Counted from the stretch's first letter, positions 9,606 to 18,936 are shown. The stretch is 64,000 nt of DNA from JAIQFV01 sp041494885 (GCA_041494885.1 JBGQBO010000014.1:1-64000), one strand, 5' to 3'. Numbers and translations are program-made. The notes: generated by a model from the letters alone, not told the origin.

Positions 9606-12134
9606 ATGAAACCTCTCCACTGGATGATGAGGATCGGACTGACGGGTGTTTTAAGCCTGGCCGTAGCCCTAGCGGTTTCAAGCATTCCGGCAATCTCCCA
9701 GACAGGGAGTCCGCAACCGGCTGCGAACAGCGAGGGTAGAAACACCCTCAATGCGCTCGCCCAAATCTCCATTGACCCAGCGAACACCTTCAAAATCCGG
9801 GAAGTAAATATCGACCGTGATGCCCTGCACCTGACCCTACACCGCGGGACTATCGTTTTTCTCACGCCTGTTTTGGGACGCATCACCGGGGCCGTTTTCA
9901 TCGGGGACGGAGAAATCCTGGTCATTCCTCCCAGCAAGATCGAAAAGTTTCAGCTCAACAAGTTTACAAATTCACCCGTATTGACGGAACGATTCTCTTC
10001 CGCTGTTTTCAGGTTCACCGATGACCTGTTCAATGAAATCACCAAGGGGGCGGAAGAGGTCGCGTCTCCGGTGCCCAACGACCTGGGATTGCGGAGCACT
10101 TGGGACGAAGCCATTCGGTCCCTTTCAACAGACCTGAATTACCGGATCTTGCAGGATCTTCTGGCCACACATCCCCATCCTTTTTTCCAAGCCTCATTAA
10201 ACGGCCGGTCCCAAGGATGGTTTGAGGCTCTTTATGACGAACGATCTTACGAACCCGTTCTCCTGGGAAATGTCACTCACGAAGAGGGGATCAACTACGC
10301 CGACATTTGGTGTTCGTTCCGGGCGCGGCATTCCAAGGCGGATTCGCCCAAAACGGATCTGGAACAGCTCTCCGGGTACCACATCGCCTCCGTGTCCGTT
10401 GAAACTACCATCAGGGCGGACGCACAGGTCACGGCGACAGCCCGGCTCGATTTGAATTCCCGGGTCGAAGGGGAACGCTTGTTTCCCTTTGAGCTGTCAC
10501 GCGGCCTCAAAGTCTCTTCCGTCAAGGATGGAGCTGATCATCCCCTTGAATTCTTCCAAAACAGCTTGTTGGAGGGGCACGAAATCGCACTCCGGGGAGA
10601 TGACCTTGTCTATGTCCTACTGGACCACCCGACCCGCAAGGATGAACCGCTGACCCTGGTTTTCAATTACTCGGGCGATGTCATCACCAACCTTGGCAAT
10701 GGGATCTATTTCGTGGGAGCGCGGGGTACCTGGTATCCCAATCACGGTCTCTCTGACGCTGCCCGGTACCGCTTAACGTTTCACTACCCGGCTTCCATGA
10801 CGCTGGTCGCTACGGGAAATCTGATCAGTGAAACCACGGAAGGGCTTACAAAGACTTCGGAATGGGACTCGGGATGCATCATCGGAGTGGCCGGTTTCAA
10901 CCTCGGCGAATATTTGACCAAGAGCCAGAAAGTCGAGGACGTTCAAGTGGAAGTGTTTGCCAATCGAGGGCTTGAGACTGTCGTGCGCGACCTCCAGGCG
11001 CGCCTCGACCAGCTCCGGGCCGCGCGAATCGCTGCCATGCAACAGGCGCGCCCCCGCCAGTCAATGCCCCCCCTCTTCCCCGACCCTTTGGTCTTCCCTT
11101 CGATCAATACGCAGACGATATTAACCAACGTAATCAGTGATACGGCTTCGGCGCTCCAGTTTCTTGAATCCTGGTTCGGACCCTACCCTTACAAGAAGCT
11201 GGCCATCTCACAAATCCCCGGCCGCTTTGGCCAGGGATGGCCTTCCCTGTGTTATGTCTCCACCCTGACCTTCCTGCCCCATGAGCAACAGGTGGCCTTG
11301 GGATTCGATCGTGATTCACAGATCGCCTTCTCCCAATTGATGCGCGCGCACGAAATCGCTCACCAGTGGTGGGGCAACCTGGTGGGCACAGAAAGCTACC
11401 ACGACACTTGGTTGATGGAGGGAATGGCTAATTATGCCGCCCGTATTTACGCAGCGACCAAGGATCCGAAGGATAAAGATTGGATCGAAGCGATGCGCCA
11501 TTTGAAGCTTCACCTGCTTGAGAAGGATAAAGGGGACCAGACGATCGAGAGCGCCGGTCCCATCTGGCTTGGCTGGAGACTCTACTCTTCCAAGACTCCC
11601 GCTGCTTATCAGGAGGTCGTGTACGGGAAAGGGGCTTGGGTCATTCATATGTTGCGAATGATGATGCGTGATCCGCAAACCCAATCCGACGCCCGTTTTA
11701 TTAGTACAATGAAGGCTTTCATAGCCCAGTTCAAGGATCGAGGAGCCTCCACTGAGGATTTTAAGAAAACCATTGAACAGCACATGACCCCCACCATGGA
11801 TGTGGAGGGAAATCGAAAAATGGATTGGTTCTTCGACGAATGGGTCAAGGACGTCGGCATTCCTGAGTACCAGTTGAGCTATTCCCTTGGAGGATCCGAG
11901 CAGAAGGGATACGTATTGTCGGGCAAGATCCTCCAGTCAGCCGTACCCGTTTCCTTTGAAATGCCCGTGCCAGTCTTTGCTCACTACGGAAACCGTCCCG
12001 TTCAGGTGGGCGTGGTCAATGTGTCGGGTGAGGAGACTTCATTCCGATTTCGTTTGAGCGGATCAAGATCCAAGCCCTCAAAAATCACGTTGAATGACAA
12101 CGAATCAGTGCTGTGTGTTGTGAAATCAAGATAA
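9606..12134 (+). CDS. Exported M1-family metallopeptidase homologue
   Basis: From the ATG at 9606 the protein is 842 residues and begins with a signal-peptide-like segment (basic start, hydrophobic core, then a polar Ser/Gln/Pro-rich stretch). The zinc site is intact: H582-E583-x-x-H586 in AHEIAHQWWGN, with the third ligand Glu605 in LMEGMAN, giving HExxH-x18-E as in gluzincins. The usual aminopeptidase GAMEN motif is not seen; the equivalent strand reads FGQGWPSL. A long N-terminal beta-rich region (about 30-400) precedes the catalytic domain. It probably acts in the periplasm or outside the cell. Substrate is unknown, and the missing GAMEN makes simple aminopeptidase activity uncertain. The frame is open back to 9297, but that part is not protein-like. 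Confidence 0.85.
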   Translation: MKPLHWMMRIGLTGVLSLAVALAVSSIPAISQTGSPQPAANSEGRNTLNALAQISIDPANTFKIREVNIDRDALHLTLHRGTIVFLTPVLGRITGAVFIGDGEILVIPPSKIEKFQLNKFTNSPVLTERFSSAVFRFTDDLFNEITKGAEEVASPVPNDLGLRSTWDEAIRSLSTDLNYRILQDLLATHPHPFFQASLNGRSQGWFEALYDERSYEPVLLGNVTHEEGINYADIWCSFRARHSKADSPKTDLEQLSGYHIASVSVETTIRADAQVTATARLDLNSRVEGERLFPFELSRGLKVSSVKDGADHPLEFFQNSLLEGHEIALRGDDLVYVLLDHPTRKDEPLTLVFNYSGDVITNLGNGIYFVGARGTWYPNHGLSDAARYRLTFHYPASMTLVATGNLISETTEGLTKTSEWDSGCIIGVAGFNLGEYLTKSQKVEDVQVEVFANRGLETVVRDLQARLDQLRAARIAAMQQARPRQSMPPLFPDPLVFPSINTQTILTNVISDTASALQFLESWFGPYPYKKLAISQIPGRFGQGWPSLCYVSTLTFLPHEQQVALGFDRDSQIAFSQLMRAHEIAHQWWGNLVGTESYHDTWLMEGMANYAARIYAATKDPKDKDWIEAMRHLKLHLLEKDKGDQTIESAGPIWLGWRLYSSKTPAAYQEVVYGKGAWVIHMLRMMMRDPQTQSDARFISTMKAFIAQFKDRGASTEDFKKTIEQHMTPTMDVEGNRKMDWFFDEWVKDVGIPEYQLSYSLGGSEQKGYVLSGKILQSAVPVSFEMPVPVFAHYGNRPVQVGVVNVSGEETSFRFRLSGSRSKPSKITLNDNESVLCVVKSR

Positions 12135-12338
12135 GCTGCCGCCTGCCTGAATTTGCTCACCCGGCAAGTCGATCGGTTGCACTTTTCGTTGAGGGGAGAT
12201 GGAATGGCGGGTGTGGTGAAGTGGAAATCCCATGTTTTACCGGGGTTCGCCCTGATGGCTCTTGACGGAGCTGTAGGTACATTGAAGCGCGTGGGCTCGT
12301 AAAGAGGGTCCGGCACGCCATCTCGACAGCCTTACGGC

Positions 12339-13454
12339 TTACGCCCTCTGTCCCCCCTCACGAATGTGGACGAGTCGCTGGGCACTCCTTCGGACCACTT
12401 CCGGGATGTTCTTGTTCCTGGAAAGGGACTTGAGATCTCGGGCCATCAAGCGATTGAGCAATGCCAACGTCACGCCAATGGGCGAGCGCGAATTTCGAAC
12501 CAGGTTGTGAAGAATACTGTAATTTTTGGACCAACTCCGGGACTGGCCCACCAACCGGAGAATTTCCTCGTTTACGTTCCTCATCTGGGAGATGGCCTCA
12601 ACCTCATTTTCCGAGATTTTCGGTGACAGCAGCACCGCACGTGAAACCACCTTGTTGGAATCACGAATCAGGATCAACCGTTCATCGCGCGATCCTTTGA
12701 TAGCAGCCTGAACTCGTTCGGCGATGGGCATGTGAGCGATCTTCTGCAAAAGCGTCATCCGATCGCCATTCATCTCCTCCCCGTCCTGCTCCATCAGGCG
12801 GGACGTCGCTTCCACCACGGCTTCGAGCGGTTGGTCCGTCGAGAGGGGATGAGGCTCGACGAATTCAAGGGGATGGTCAGGAGAGGCGGTGGCCGGTTCG
12901 CCGTATTCTTCTGCCGGGGAAAAAGGGGTCACGGGAACAAAGGTGTTGCGCTTCTCAAAAAATTCCACCCGGACTTCACCCAGCCGGCGCCGTGTATCCG
13001 GAGTGTTGTTTGCATTCTTTTCCAGGGCGTCGAGGATTTCAGGGAACCGGAGAAGCCGCATGAGGTTGATCAGGATCGCCTCAATCAAATGCGCTTCCAC
13101 CTCGCTCCCCAGCCGCGCAATCACCTTGTCCGGCGCGGCGGTGTTCAGAATGATGGCTTCGATCAAATGCTTCGCGCGAAAAGGGGGGCGGGAGAAAAAG
13201 TCAAAGATGGCTTCAGACGTGAACGAGCTCTCGAGGATCGGCTTCAGGACCTCATCCGGAAAAGCATCCAGGGACTTTCGAGCCTCCTGAGCCAGGGCCG
13301 GATCGGGGTCGTCGCCCAGAAACACAAGGATTTCAATCAACTCTTCCCTGGATACGGGCAGCACACCTCGAGCGGCTGCCCTTTTGACGGGGAGTGCGAC
13401 TTCTCCTGACTTTATCTGCTCCAAGAATGCAAAGCCGATAGTTGTCCTCTGCAA
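12339..13454 (-). CDS. Hypothetical helical-repeat protein next to rodZ
   Basis: I do not recognise the family. The 371-residue product is strongly alpha-helical, with HEAT-like alternation of acidic and Leu/Ile-rich helices in residues 1-160. A Pro/Glu-rich linker follows (about 170-215), then a second helical part. No signal peptide or membrane segment is visible. The longest frame starts with TTG at 13454 without a clear Shine-Dalgarno, so the start is uncertain. Its start lies 34 bp after the rodZ stop on the same strand, which suggests co-transcription and perhaps a role near the cell envelope or cytoskeleton; that link is inference only. Confidence 0.72.
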   Translation of the reverse strand: MQRTTIGFAFLEQIKSGEVALPVKRAAARGVLPVSREELIEILVFLGDDPDPALAQEARKSLDAFPDEVLKPILESSFTSEAIFDFFSRPPFRAKHLIEAIILNTAAPDKVIARLGSEVEAHLIEAILINLMRLLRFPEILDALEKNANNTPDTRRRLGEVRVEFFEKRNTFVPVTPFSPAEEYGEPATASPDHPLEFVEPHPLSTDQPLEAVVEATSRLMEQDGEEMNGDRMTLLQKIAHMPIAERVQAAIKGSRDERLILIRDSNKVVSRAVLLSPKISENEVEAISQMRNVNEEILRLVGQSRSWSKNYSILHNLVRNSRSPIGVTLALLNRLMARDLKSLSRNKNIPEVVRRSAQRLVHIREGGQRA

Positions 13455-13488
13455 TCAAGAGAGTGGTGAGTCACTGAAGAATTACAAT

Positions 13489-14481
13489 TCAGGGACGGGT
13501 GGGGCGTGCGTAGGTGACCGATTTGACTTCGCCTGTGCGCCCCAGCGGGGGCAGCGTCCGGCCATCAACGGTGAATGTCACTCCTCCGGCGTTTCCACAT
13601 ACGATTTCGAGTTTTTCCTTCGCACTAAAATGCAAGGTTTCCTTGGAGAGCATAATCTTTCGGTAGACTTCCTGCCCATCCTTGCGGATGGAGAGCCAGG
13701 TATTTTCTTTCGCCGCGATTTGAAGGCTGATCGGGCCCTTTCCCCTGGCCACAGTCACACCTTCCGCCGGTTTCTTTTCTTCAGGGTTTCCTTGCGCCTC
13801 CGGAGCGGGCGTGGAAGGAGGTTTCTTCTCCCCTAAAGCGGAGGTGGATTGGTCTTTAGCCGTATCACTTTTAGAGCCCGGCAGCCCTGGTTTTGATGAA
13901 TCAGCAGGCTTGGAGGTCCCTGTCGTATCCGTCTCAGGTCCGGACCCCGGGCTTGGTTCGCCGCTCGGGTTCGGTGGAAGAACCGCTGGGAGCACAGGAT
14001 TCTCAGCGGTCGAGGGGCTTGAGGACGCAGGGCTCTGAACTCCAGTTGGCGGCGGCTGGACCGCAGCGTTCTCAACCTCTGGTTTAGGACTAAGCTTCGT
14101 TCGAGTGGAACGAATATAAAAGAACCCACCCACAATGACAATCAGTACGAAGGCGATGATGGCCGGCGTATATCTTCCCGTGGGTCTGGATTTCTCCGTA
14201 GACACAGGTTTGTCGACCGGGAGGAGTTGCAAATCAGGCCCCCGTTTTTGCTTGAGGAGCTGATCGTATTCAGACAACAGTTCGCGCTCGTCGGCACCAC
14301 AACACCTGGCATACGCCTTGATGAACCCGCGGTTGAATACTCCCCCGGGAAGCACATCGAAATTATCGATCTCCAAGGCGGCAATAAAGTGAGGGTTGAT
14401 CTTGGAGGCCCGGGACACATCCTCCACGGATAGTCCCTTCAGTTCACGGATTTGTCTTAGATGTTCGCCAAAGGATGCCAT
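13489..14481 (-). CDS. rodZ: RodZ-like membrane protein with N-terminal helix-turn-helix
   Basis: A 330-residue protein with a Cro/C1-type HTH_25 domain (residues 1-75, including FNRGFIKAYA), one transmembrane helix at about 104-123, a Pro/Ser/Thr-rich linker (about 130-240) and a C-terminal DUF4115-like beta domain (about 250-325). This order is the RodZ architecture, which links MreB filaments to the elongation machinery at the inner membrane. The linker is low-complexity and likely extends through the periplasm. A good promoter lies 28-56 bp upstream of the start. The HTH could also mark a RodZ-like regulator, but the family call is well supported. Confidence 0.85.
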   Translation of the reverse strand: MASFGEHLRQIRELKGLSVEDVSRASKINPHFIAALEIDNFDVLPGGVFNRGFIKAYARCCGADERELLSEYDQLLKQKRGPDLQLLPVDKPVSTEKSRPTGRYTPAIIAFVLIVIVGGFFYIRSTRTKLSPKPEVENAAVQPPPTGVQSPASSSPSTAENPVLPAVLPPNPSGEPSPGSGPETDTTGTSKPADSSKPGLPGSKSDTAKDQSTSALGEKKPPSTPAPEAQGNPEEKKPAEGVTVARGKGPISLQIAAKENTWLSIRKDGQEVYRKIMLSKETLHFSAKEKLEIVCGNAGGVTFTVDGRTLPPLGRTGEVKSVTYARPTRP

Positions 14482-14508
14482 AAGCCCATTCTCGCAGAAG
14501 TCACATCA

Positions 14509-14537
14509 ATCTTAGGAGAAAGGTTCGAGCCTGTCAA
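14509..14537 (-). promoter_or_regulatory. Sigma-70-type promoter for rodZ
   Basis: On the minus strand a perfect -35 box TTGACA (14537-14532) and TAAGAT (14514-14509) are separated by exactly 17 bp. Predicted initiation near 14502 leaves a leader of about 20 nt before the rodZ ATG at 14481. Confidence 0.6.
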
Positions 14538-14703
14538 TAAAGCAAACCCCACAAGACCTCCATACCCTGGCACCCGGATGAGCCCGCCATTTTCCATTCT
14601 CCTTGACGTTCGATTTCCCGCAGTGATACCGTACCAGTGATTTTGAGACCGTAGCAGCCAGTCTTAAGTCCACCCGCGCACTCCCGAGGAAGGGGTCAAG
14701 TCC

Positions 14704-15003
14704 ATGGACGCTCTGGGAATGATCGAAACTAAAGGCCTGGTCGGAGCGATCGAGGCCTCCGATGCCATGGTCAAGTGCGCCAACGTTGTCCTGGTCGGCA
14801 AACAATACATCGGCGCAGGATATGTGACGGTTTTTGTCCGCGGCGATGTGGGTGCCGTAAAAGCTGCCACGGATGCCGGGGCAGCCGCAGCCCGCCGAAT
14901 CGGCGAATTGATCAGCGTGCACGTCATTCCACGACTGCACGAAGAAGCAGAAAAACTGATTCCGTCGGGTGGCAAAGAGACAAACCCAAAGAAAATCAAA
15001 TAA
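14704..15003 (+). CDS. Bacterial microcompartment hexameric shell protein (BMC-H)
   Basis: A 99-residue single-BMC-domain protein of the EutM/PduA/CcmK type. It has the characteristic start MDALGMIETKGLVGAIEASDAM, the central YIGAGYVTVFVRGDVGAVKAATDAG, and a C-terminal VHVIPRLHEEAEKLIP tail. Such proteins form the hexagonal tiles of metabolosome shells. GAGGAAGGGG lies upstream of the ATG. It is followed 45 bp later by an acylating aldehyde dehydrogenase, the signature enzyme of metabolosomes. No second shell gene, BMC-P vertex protein or phosphotransacylase is in the window, so this is a minimal or satellite locus. A weak TTGACG element at 14603 could be part of its promoter. Confidence 0.95.
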   Translation: MDALGMIETKGLVGAIEASDAMVKCANVVLVGKQYIGAGYVTVFVRGDVGAVKAATDAGAAAARRIGELISVHVIPRLHEEAEKLIPSGGKETNPKKIK

Positions 15004-15048
15004 ATCAGGACCATTTCCTTTTACTCAGCGTGTTTCCGTGTTGATTCC

Positions 15049-16788
15049 ATGACTACTCCGCTTCGAGACGCAGACTTGATGGCGATTCAGGAGGTCCGTG
15101 ACCTCATGGCGCGCGCCGTGGAGGCGCAGAAGATTTTTGCTGAGTTCACGCAGGAGAAGGTAGATGCTGTCGTAACGGCGATGGCCCGTGCCGCGCAAGG
15201 GGCCGTGGTGCCTCTGGCTCAGGCCGCGCACGAAGAAACCGGATTTGGAAATGTGCCGGACAAGACGATCAAGAATCAGTTCTGTTGCGTCAATCTCTAT
15301 GAAGCGATCAAGGACATGAAGACGGTAGGCATCCTTCATCAGGATCGCGAGAAGAAAATCTGGGAGGTGGCCTCCCCCCTGGGAGTCGTCGCGGCCATCA
15401 TCCCCTCCACCAATCCCACTTCGACCGCGATATTCAAGGCGCTCATCGCATTGAAAGCGCGAAATGCCGTCGTCATCAGTCCGCACCCTTCTGCCAAGCG
15501 GTGTATTCTGGAAACGGCCCGCATCCTTAACGAGGCCGCCCGTGGTGCAGGCGCCCCCGACGGCATCATCGGGTGCCTGACCAACCCGACCCTCGAAGCG
15601 ACCCAGGAGTTGATGTCGCATCGGCGCACGGCAGTCATCCTGGCTACGGGAGGCCATGGTCTGGTGAAGGCGGCCTACAGTTCCGGCCGACCAGCCTTCG
15701 GAGTCGGACCCGGCAACGTTCCCGCCTATATCGAACAGACCGCCAATGTCGCCAAGGCCGTTCGCGACGTCATCAATGGCAAGACCTTTGACTACGGGAC
15801 ACTTTGCTCCTCCGAGCAGTCGCTGATTTGCGATGAAGCGATCAAGGACGCGGTGGTCGAGGAGTGCAAGAACAATGGCGCCTATTTTTTGAATGACGAT
15901 GAAATCGCCAAGATCTCGCGCGTGGTGGTCACTGAGAAATTCACGGCCAACCCAATGATTGTCGGCAAGCCCGCCCCGTACATCGCCGAGCAGGCCGGCC
16001 TCAGTGTCCCCTCCACGACGCGCGTGCTCATCGCTCCTCTCGCGGGCGTGGGAAGGAAGTATCCCCTTTCGATCGAAAAACTGTCGCCCGTGCTTTCATT
16101 TTATGTCGTCAAAGACTGGCGGGAAGGCTGCGAGCGTTGTGTCGAAGTGCTGAACTTTGGCGGGCTGGGCCATACGCTGGCCTTGCATTGCAACGATGAA
16201 TCCATTATCCGGGAATTTGCGTTGCGCAAACCCGTCTTCCGTTTGGTCGTGAATACCCTTGCTTCCATCGGCGCCGTCGGTTATACCACGGGATTGTTTC
16301 CCTCCATGACCCTCGGCTGCGGGGCTCCCGGGGGAAATATCACCTCGGACAACATTTCCCCAATGCATCTGATAAACATCCGGCGTGTCGCTTTCGAACT
16401 CCGGGAATATCAGCCTCCGGCCACACACCGCACCCAAACGGCTCCTGCGGTTGCGAGTGCCCCGAGTCCGGATCGCGCCCTTATCGCATCGGTGGTCGAC
16501 CGATTCCTTGCCAGCAAGGGGATTTTTGCATCAACCTCTCCGGGTGGCCCCGACCTCTCTGCCACACCACACCTTTCTCCTGAATCCTCCTCCTCTTCTC
16601 AAAAAAAAACATTTGACCCGCCCCCTCGAGTAGACCCCACCCCCCTCCGTCCCGTAGATTTTGTCAGCGAGGCCGACGTCCGGATGGCCATCGATTCAAA
16701 TGAAAAAATCGCCATCCACGGAAAGACCATTGTTACTCCTTCCGCCCGCGATCTCGCCGAAGCCCATGATATCCTCGTGCGCCTATAG
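15049..16788 (+). CDS. CoA-acylating aldehyde dehydrogenase (PduP/EutE family) with long C-terminal tail
   Basis: This 579-residue protein has an aldehyde dehydrogenase core (residues 1 to about 460) of the acetaldehyde/propionaldehyde:CoA type. The catalytic Cys253 sits in GTLCSSEQS, and a glycine-rich GCGAPGGNITSDNI stretch closes the core. It would convert an aldehyde, CoA and NAD to acyl-CoA. A Pro/Ser-rich extension of about 115 residues follows. It holds an amphipathic helix (DRALIASVVDRFLASKGI, about 480-500), like encapsulation peptides, and a last segment FVSEADVRMAID...TPSARDLAEA. That end resembles the ITEADLR...TPSAR pattern I associate with EutT-like and other BMC proteins. Adjacent to the shell gene, so probably cargo of the same compartment. 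The aldehyde-generating enzyme is not in the window. Confidence 0.92.
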   Translation: MTTPLRDADLMAIQEVRDLMARAVEAQKIFAEFTQEKVDAVVTAMARAAQGAVVPLAQAAHEETGFGNVPDKTIKNQFCCVNLYEAIKDMKTVGILHQDREKKIWEVASPLGVVAAIIPSTNPTSTAIFKALIALKARNAVVISPHPSAKRCILETARILNEAARGAGAPDGIIGCLTNPTLEATQELMSHRRTAVILATGGHGLVKAAYSSGRPAFGVGPGNVPAYIEQTANVAKAVRDVINGKTFDYGTLCSSEQSLICDEAIKDAVVEECKNNGAYFLNDDEIAKISRVVVTEKFTANPMIVGKPAPYIAEQAGLSVPSTTRVLIAPLAGVGRKYPLSIEKLSPVLSFYVVKDWREGCERCVEVLNFGGLGHTLALHCNDESIIREFALRKPVFRLVVNTLASIGAVGYTTGLFPSMTLGCGAPGGNITSDNISPMHLINIRRVAFELREYQPPATHRTQTAPAVASAPSPDRALIASVVDRFLASKGIFASTSPGGPDLSATPHLSPESSSSSQKKTFDPPPRVDPTPLRPVDFVSEADVRMAIDSNEKIAIHGKTIVTPSARDLAEAHDILVRL

Positions 16789-17179
16789 AGGGCCGGGGAC
16801 GAAGCGATGTGATCCAACCTTGAGCCGCTGCCCCGCAAAGATTCATTTAAATATACGGAGTAACGGACTATTTCCTTTGATGGGGGAGTCCCCACGACAG
16901 CGAGTTCTAATCCGCAAAGCAAGATGGTGTTATTGAAGCGTCAGGCTTCTAGGCGGGTGGACCTTCACCCACAGCCTCAGCTCAATTTGATAGTCCGCTC
17001 GAAACAGTGAAGATAGATTGTAGATCTGGACAAATCTATGGCGGGAATTCTCTGATTAATTGCTTATGCAGCGTTCGGATGCTTGGGAGTTACAGGTTCC
17101 ATGACAACAATCAGGAAGGTCGCAAGTGGCCCAAGGAACAGGGACGCCAGCCACCATGCCAGCCTACCCCTTCCCTGCC
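16789..17179. other. Intergenic stretch between aldehyde dehydrogenase and desaturase
   Basis: The genes on either side converge here. Short ORFs exist, but none is convincing, and no hairpin followed by a T-run was found. Confidence 0.5.
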
Positions 17180-18325
17180 TCATCCCATCGCCCCATCCTG
17201 CGGAACCCCCATCCGACGCAGCCATCGGAAGTGTGATGCTATACCTGCCCAAAGAGTGCTGTTTTCGTTATAGGTCAATCCAAACTCGCGGCAGGTCCCC
17301 TCGACGAGCTTTGAAATCGCCGGATAATTGACATGGCATATCCGGGGAAACAAGTGGTGTTCGACTTGAAAGTTCAAGCCCCCAAGGAGCCAGGCCGCCA
17401 TCCGACTTTGGCGGCAAAAGTCCACGGTCGTCTCAACCTGGTGAATGGCCCAGGCATTTTCAATGCTCCCCGTATTTTCGCATGGCATGGGGAATTCAGC
17501 CTGCTCCACCGAATGAGCCAACTGGAAGACCACACTCAATACCATCCCCAACAGGAGCTCGGTCGCTCCGTAATATATCAGCACGACCCACACGGGGTGG
17601 AACAAAATGGGAATCCCGAATATCAATGAAAAGAAGACTGTTTTCCCAAGGAGGAAGAACACCAACTCTCGTCCCGAGGGCCGCGGGACGCGATGCTCGC
17701 CGACCCGTCCGGTGACGACGTCCCGGAAGTCATCATAAAGATGCCACTTCATGGCCATAAACCCGTAGAGGGGCCAGAGGTAAAAATGCTGCCATCGATG
17801 AAACCAGAAACCACGCTGATGCGGCGTCTGCCGGCCAAGGATGCTGAGGTCGATGTCGGGGTCATGTCCCGTGATGTTCACGTACGTGTGGTGGAACACG
17901 CCGTGCTTCCAGTGCCACACGTAAGAACTGCCTCCAATCAGATCCATGGTCAATGACATCACTTTGTTAATCCATGGGATGTCCGAATAAGCCTGATGTC
18001 CGCCGTCGTGCTGGACGTTGAATCCGATGGCCGCCGTCGACAATCCCAGCAGGATGGCCAGTGGAAGGGCTTCCCACCACGTCCGTGCCACAACTACCAA
18101 CAGGACATAAGACGCTGCGAAAGAGGCCAGCAGAATGGCCGTCTTCAAATACATCTGTGGGCAATCGCGTTGCCGCCGGCCCGTGCTCCGAAAGTACTCC
18201 TCGACGCGGTTACGAATCTCAACTTGAAAATTGTTGTCCTTACCGAATTTCAGACTACTCCCCGAATCCGTCGTTTGAAGGGCAAGGCCGTCAGAGTTTG
18301 ACGGGATAACACCCTTTTGCGCCAT
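17180..18325 (-). CDS. Membrane fatty acid desaturase, front-end type without cytochrome b5 domain
   Basis: A 381-residue integral membrane desaturase with the three histidine boxes: H106-DGG-H110, H141-GVF-HH146 and QVEHHLFP with His323/His324. The Gln in the third box and the HHLFP context are typical of delta-5/delta-6 front-end acyl desaturases. Hydrophobic helices lie at about 62-80, 86-104 and 222-265. No fused cytochrome b5 domain is present, so electrons must come from a separate donor, perhaps ferredoxin, which is not encoded nearby. It introduces double bonds into acyl chains, probably of membrane lipids. GGAAAGG precedes the ATG. It stands alone in a low-density region. Confidence 0.92.
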   Translation of the reverse strand: MAQKGVIPSNSDGLALQTTDSGSSLKFGKDNNFQVEIRNRVEEYFRSTGRRQRDCPQMYLKTAILLASFAASYVLLVVVARTWWEALPLAILLGLSTAAIGFNVQHDGGHQAYSDIPWINKVMSLTMDLIGGSSYVWHWKHGVFHHTYVNITGHDPDIDLSILGRQTPHQRGFWFHRWQHFYLWPLYGFMAMKWHLYDDFRDVVTGRVGEHRVPRPSGRELVFFLLGKTVFFSLIFGIPILFHPVWVVLIYYGATELLLGMVLSVVFQLAHSVEQAEFPMPCENTGSIENAWAIHQVETTVDFCRQSRMAAWLLGGLNFQVEHHLFPRICHVNYPAISKLVEGTCREFGLTYNENSTLWAGIASHFRWLRRMGVPQDGAMG

Positions 18326-18936
18326 GAGAATACCTTTCCATGCCTTGCAGGTTGAGCGATCGAAAATGCTGTTACCGCGGCGTGGTTTTCAAATGTGTCT
18401 GCCAACAAATAACCGCACGTTGCTTAACCGCTTCAGGGGGAGCGCCTTAAATAATATTTTTGGGCAGTTGCTCCTCGCCGATTTTCAGATAGCCCGGGAT
18501 CGAGAACTCTCAAGATTGAAGAAGGTCAGCGGGACATTGGAAGAGCCTTTTCAAGCGAGGGCGGGCCTCTAGAACCCTAATTCTGCACCTTTTTGCGTAA
18601 CTTGGGTATCACGAAATTATTCTGCCCTGGTTTCGCAGATCATATTGAACCGCCCTGGCCTCCTTTAAAGCACCTCCAGCTTGGCCTACCTTCCTCCCTC
18701 CCGATTGATCAATCTGGCAAAGAGCAACAGGAATCTGAAGAGTTCCTCCTGAAAATCCCTTCAGCTCCGAGTCCTCCAGTCACGGCGCCATTGCTCTTTC
18801 GTTTCAGAAACATTGACTTTGAAGGTTCGTCTGAAAATCGTTCCTACGAGCCTTGAATCGCCCGGCGGTCTGTTCTCTACTCCGGTCTGGGCCGACCGCT
18901 TACAGAAAACTGCCGGGAACACAAGGTGCCAATTCG
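18326..18936. other. Intergenic stretch, no supported gene
   Basis: About 610 bp lie between the desaturase start and the stop of the ICMT-like gene. Short frames on the plus strand have no ribosome binding site or recognisable composition. No repeat or terminator was identified. Confidence 0.5.
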
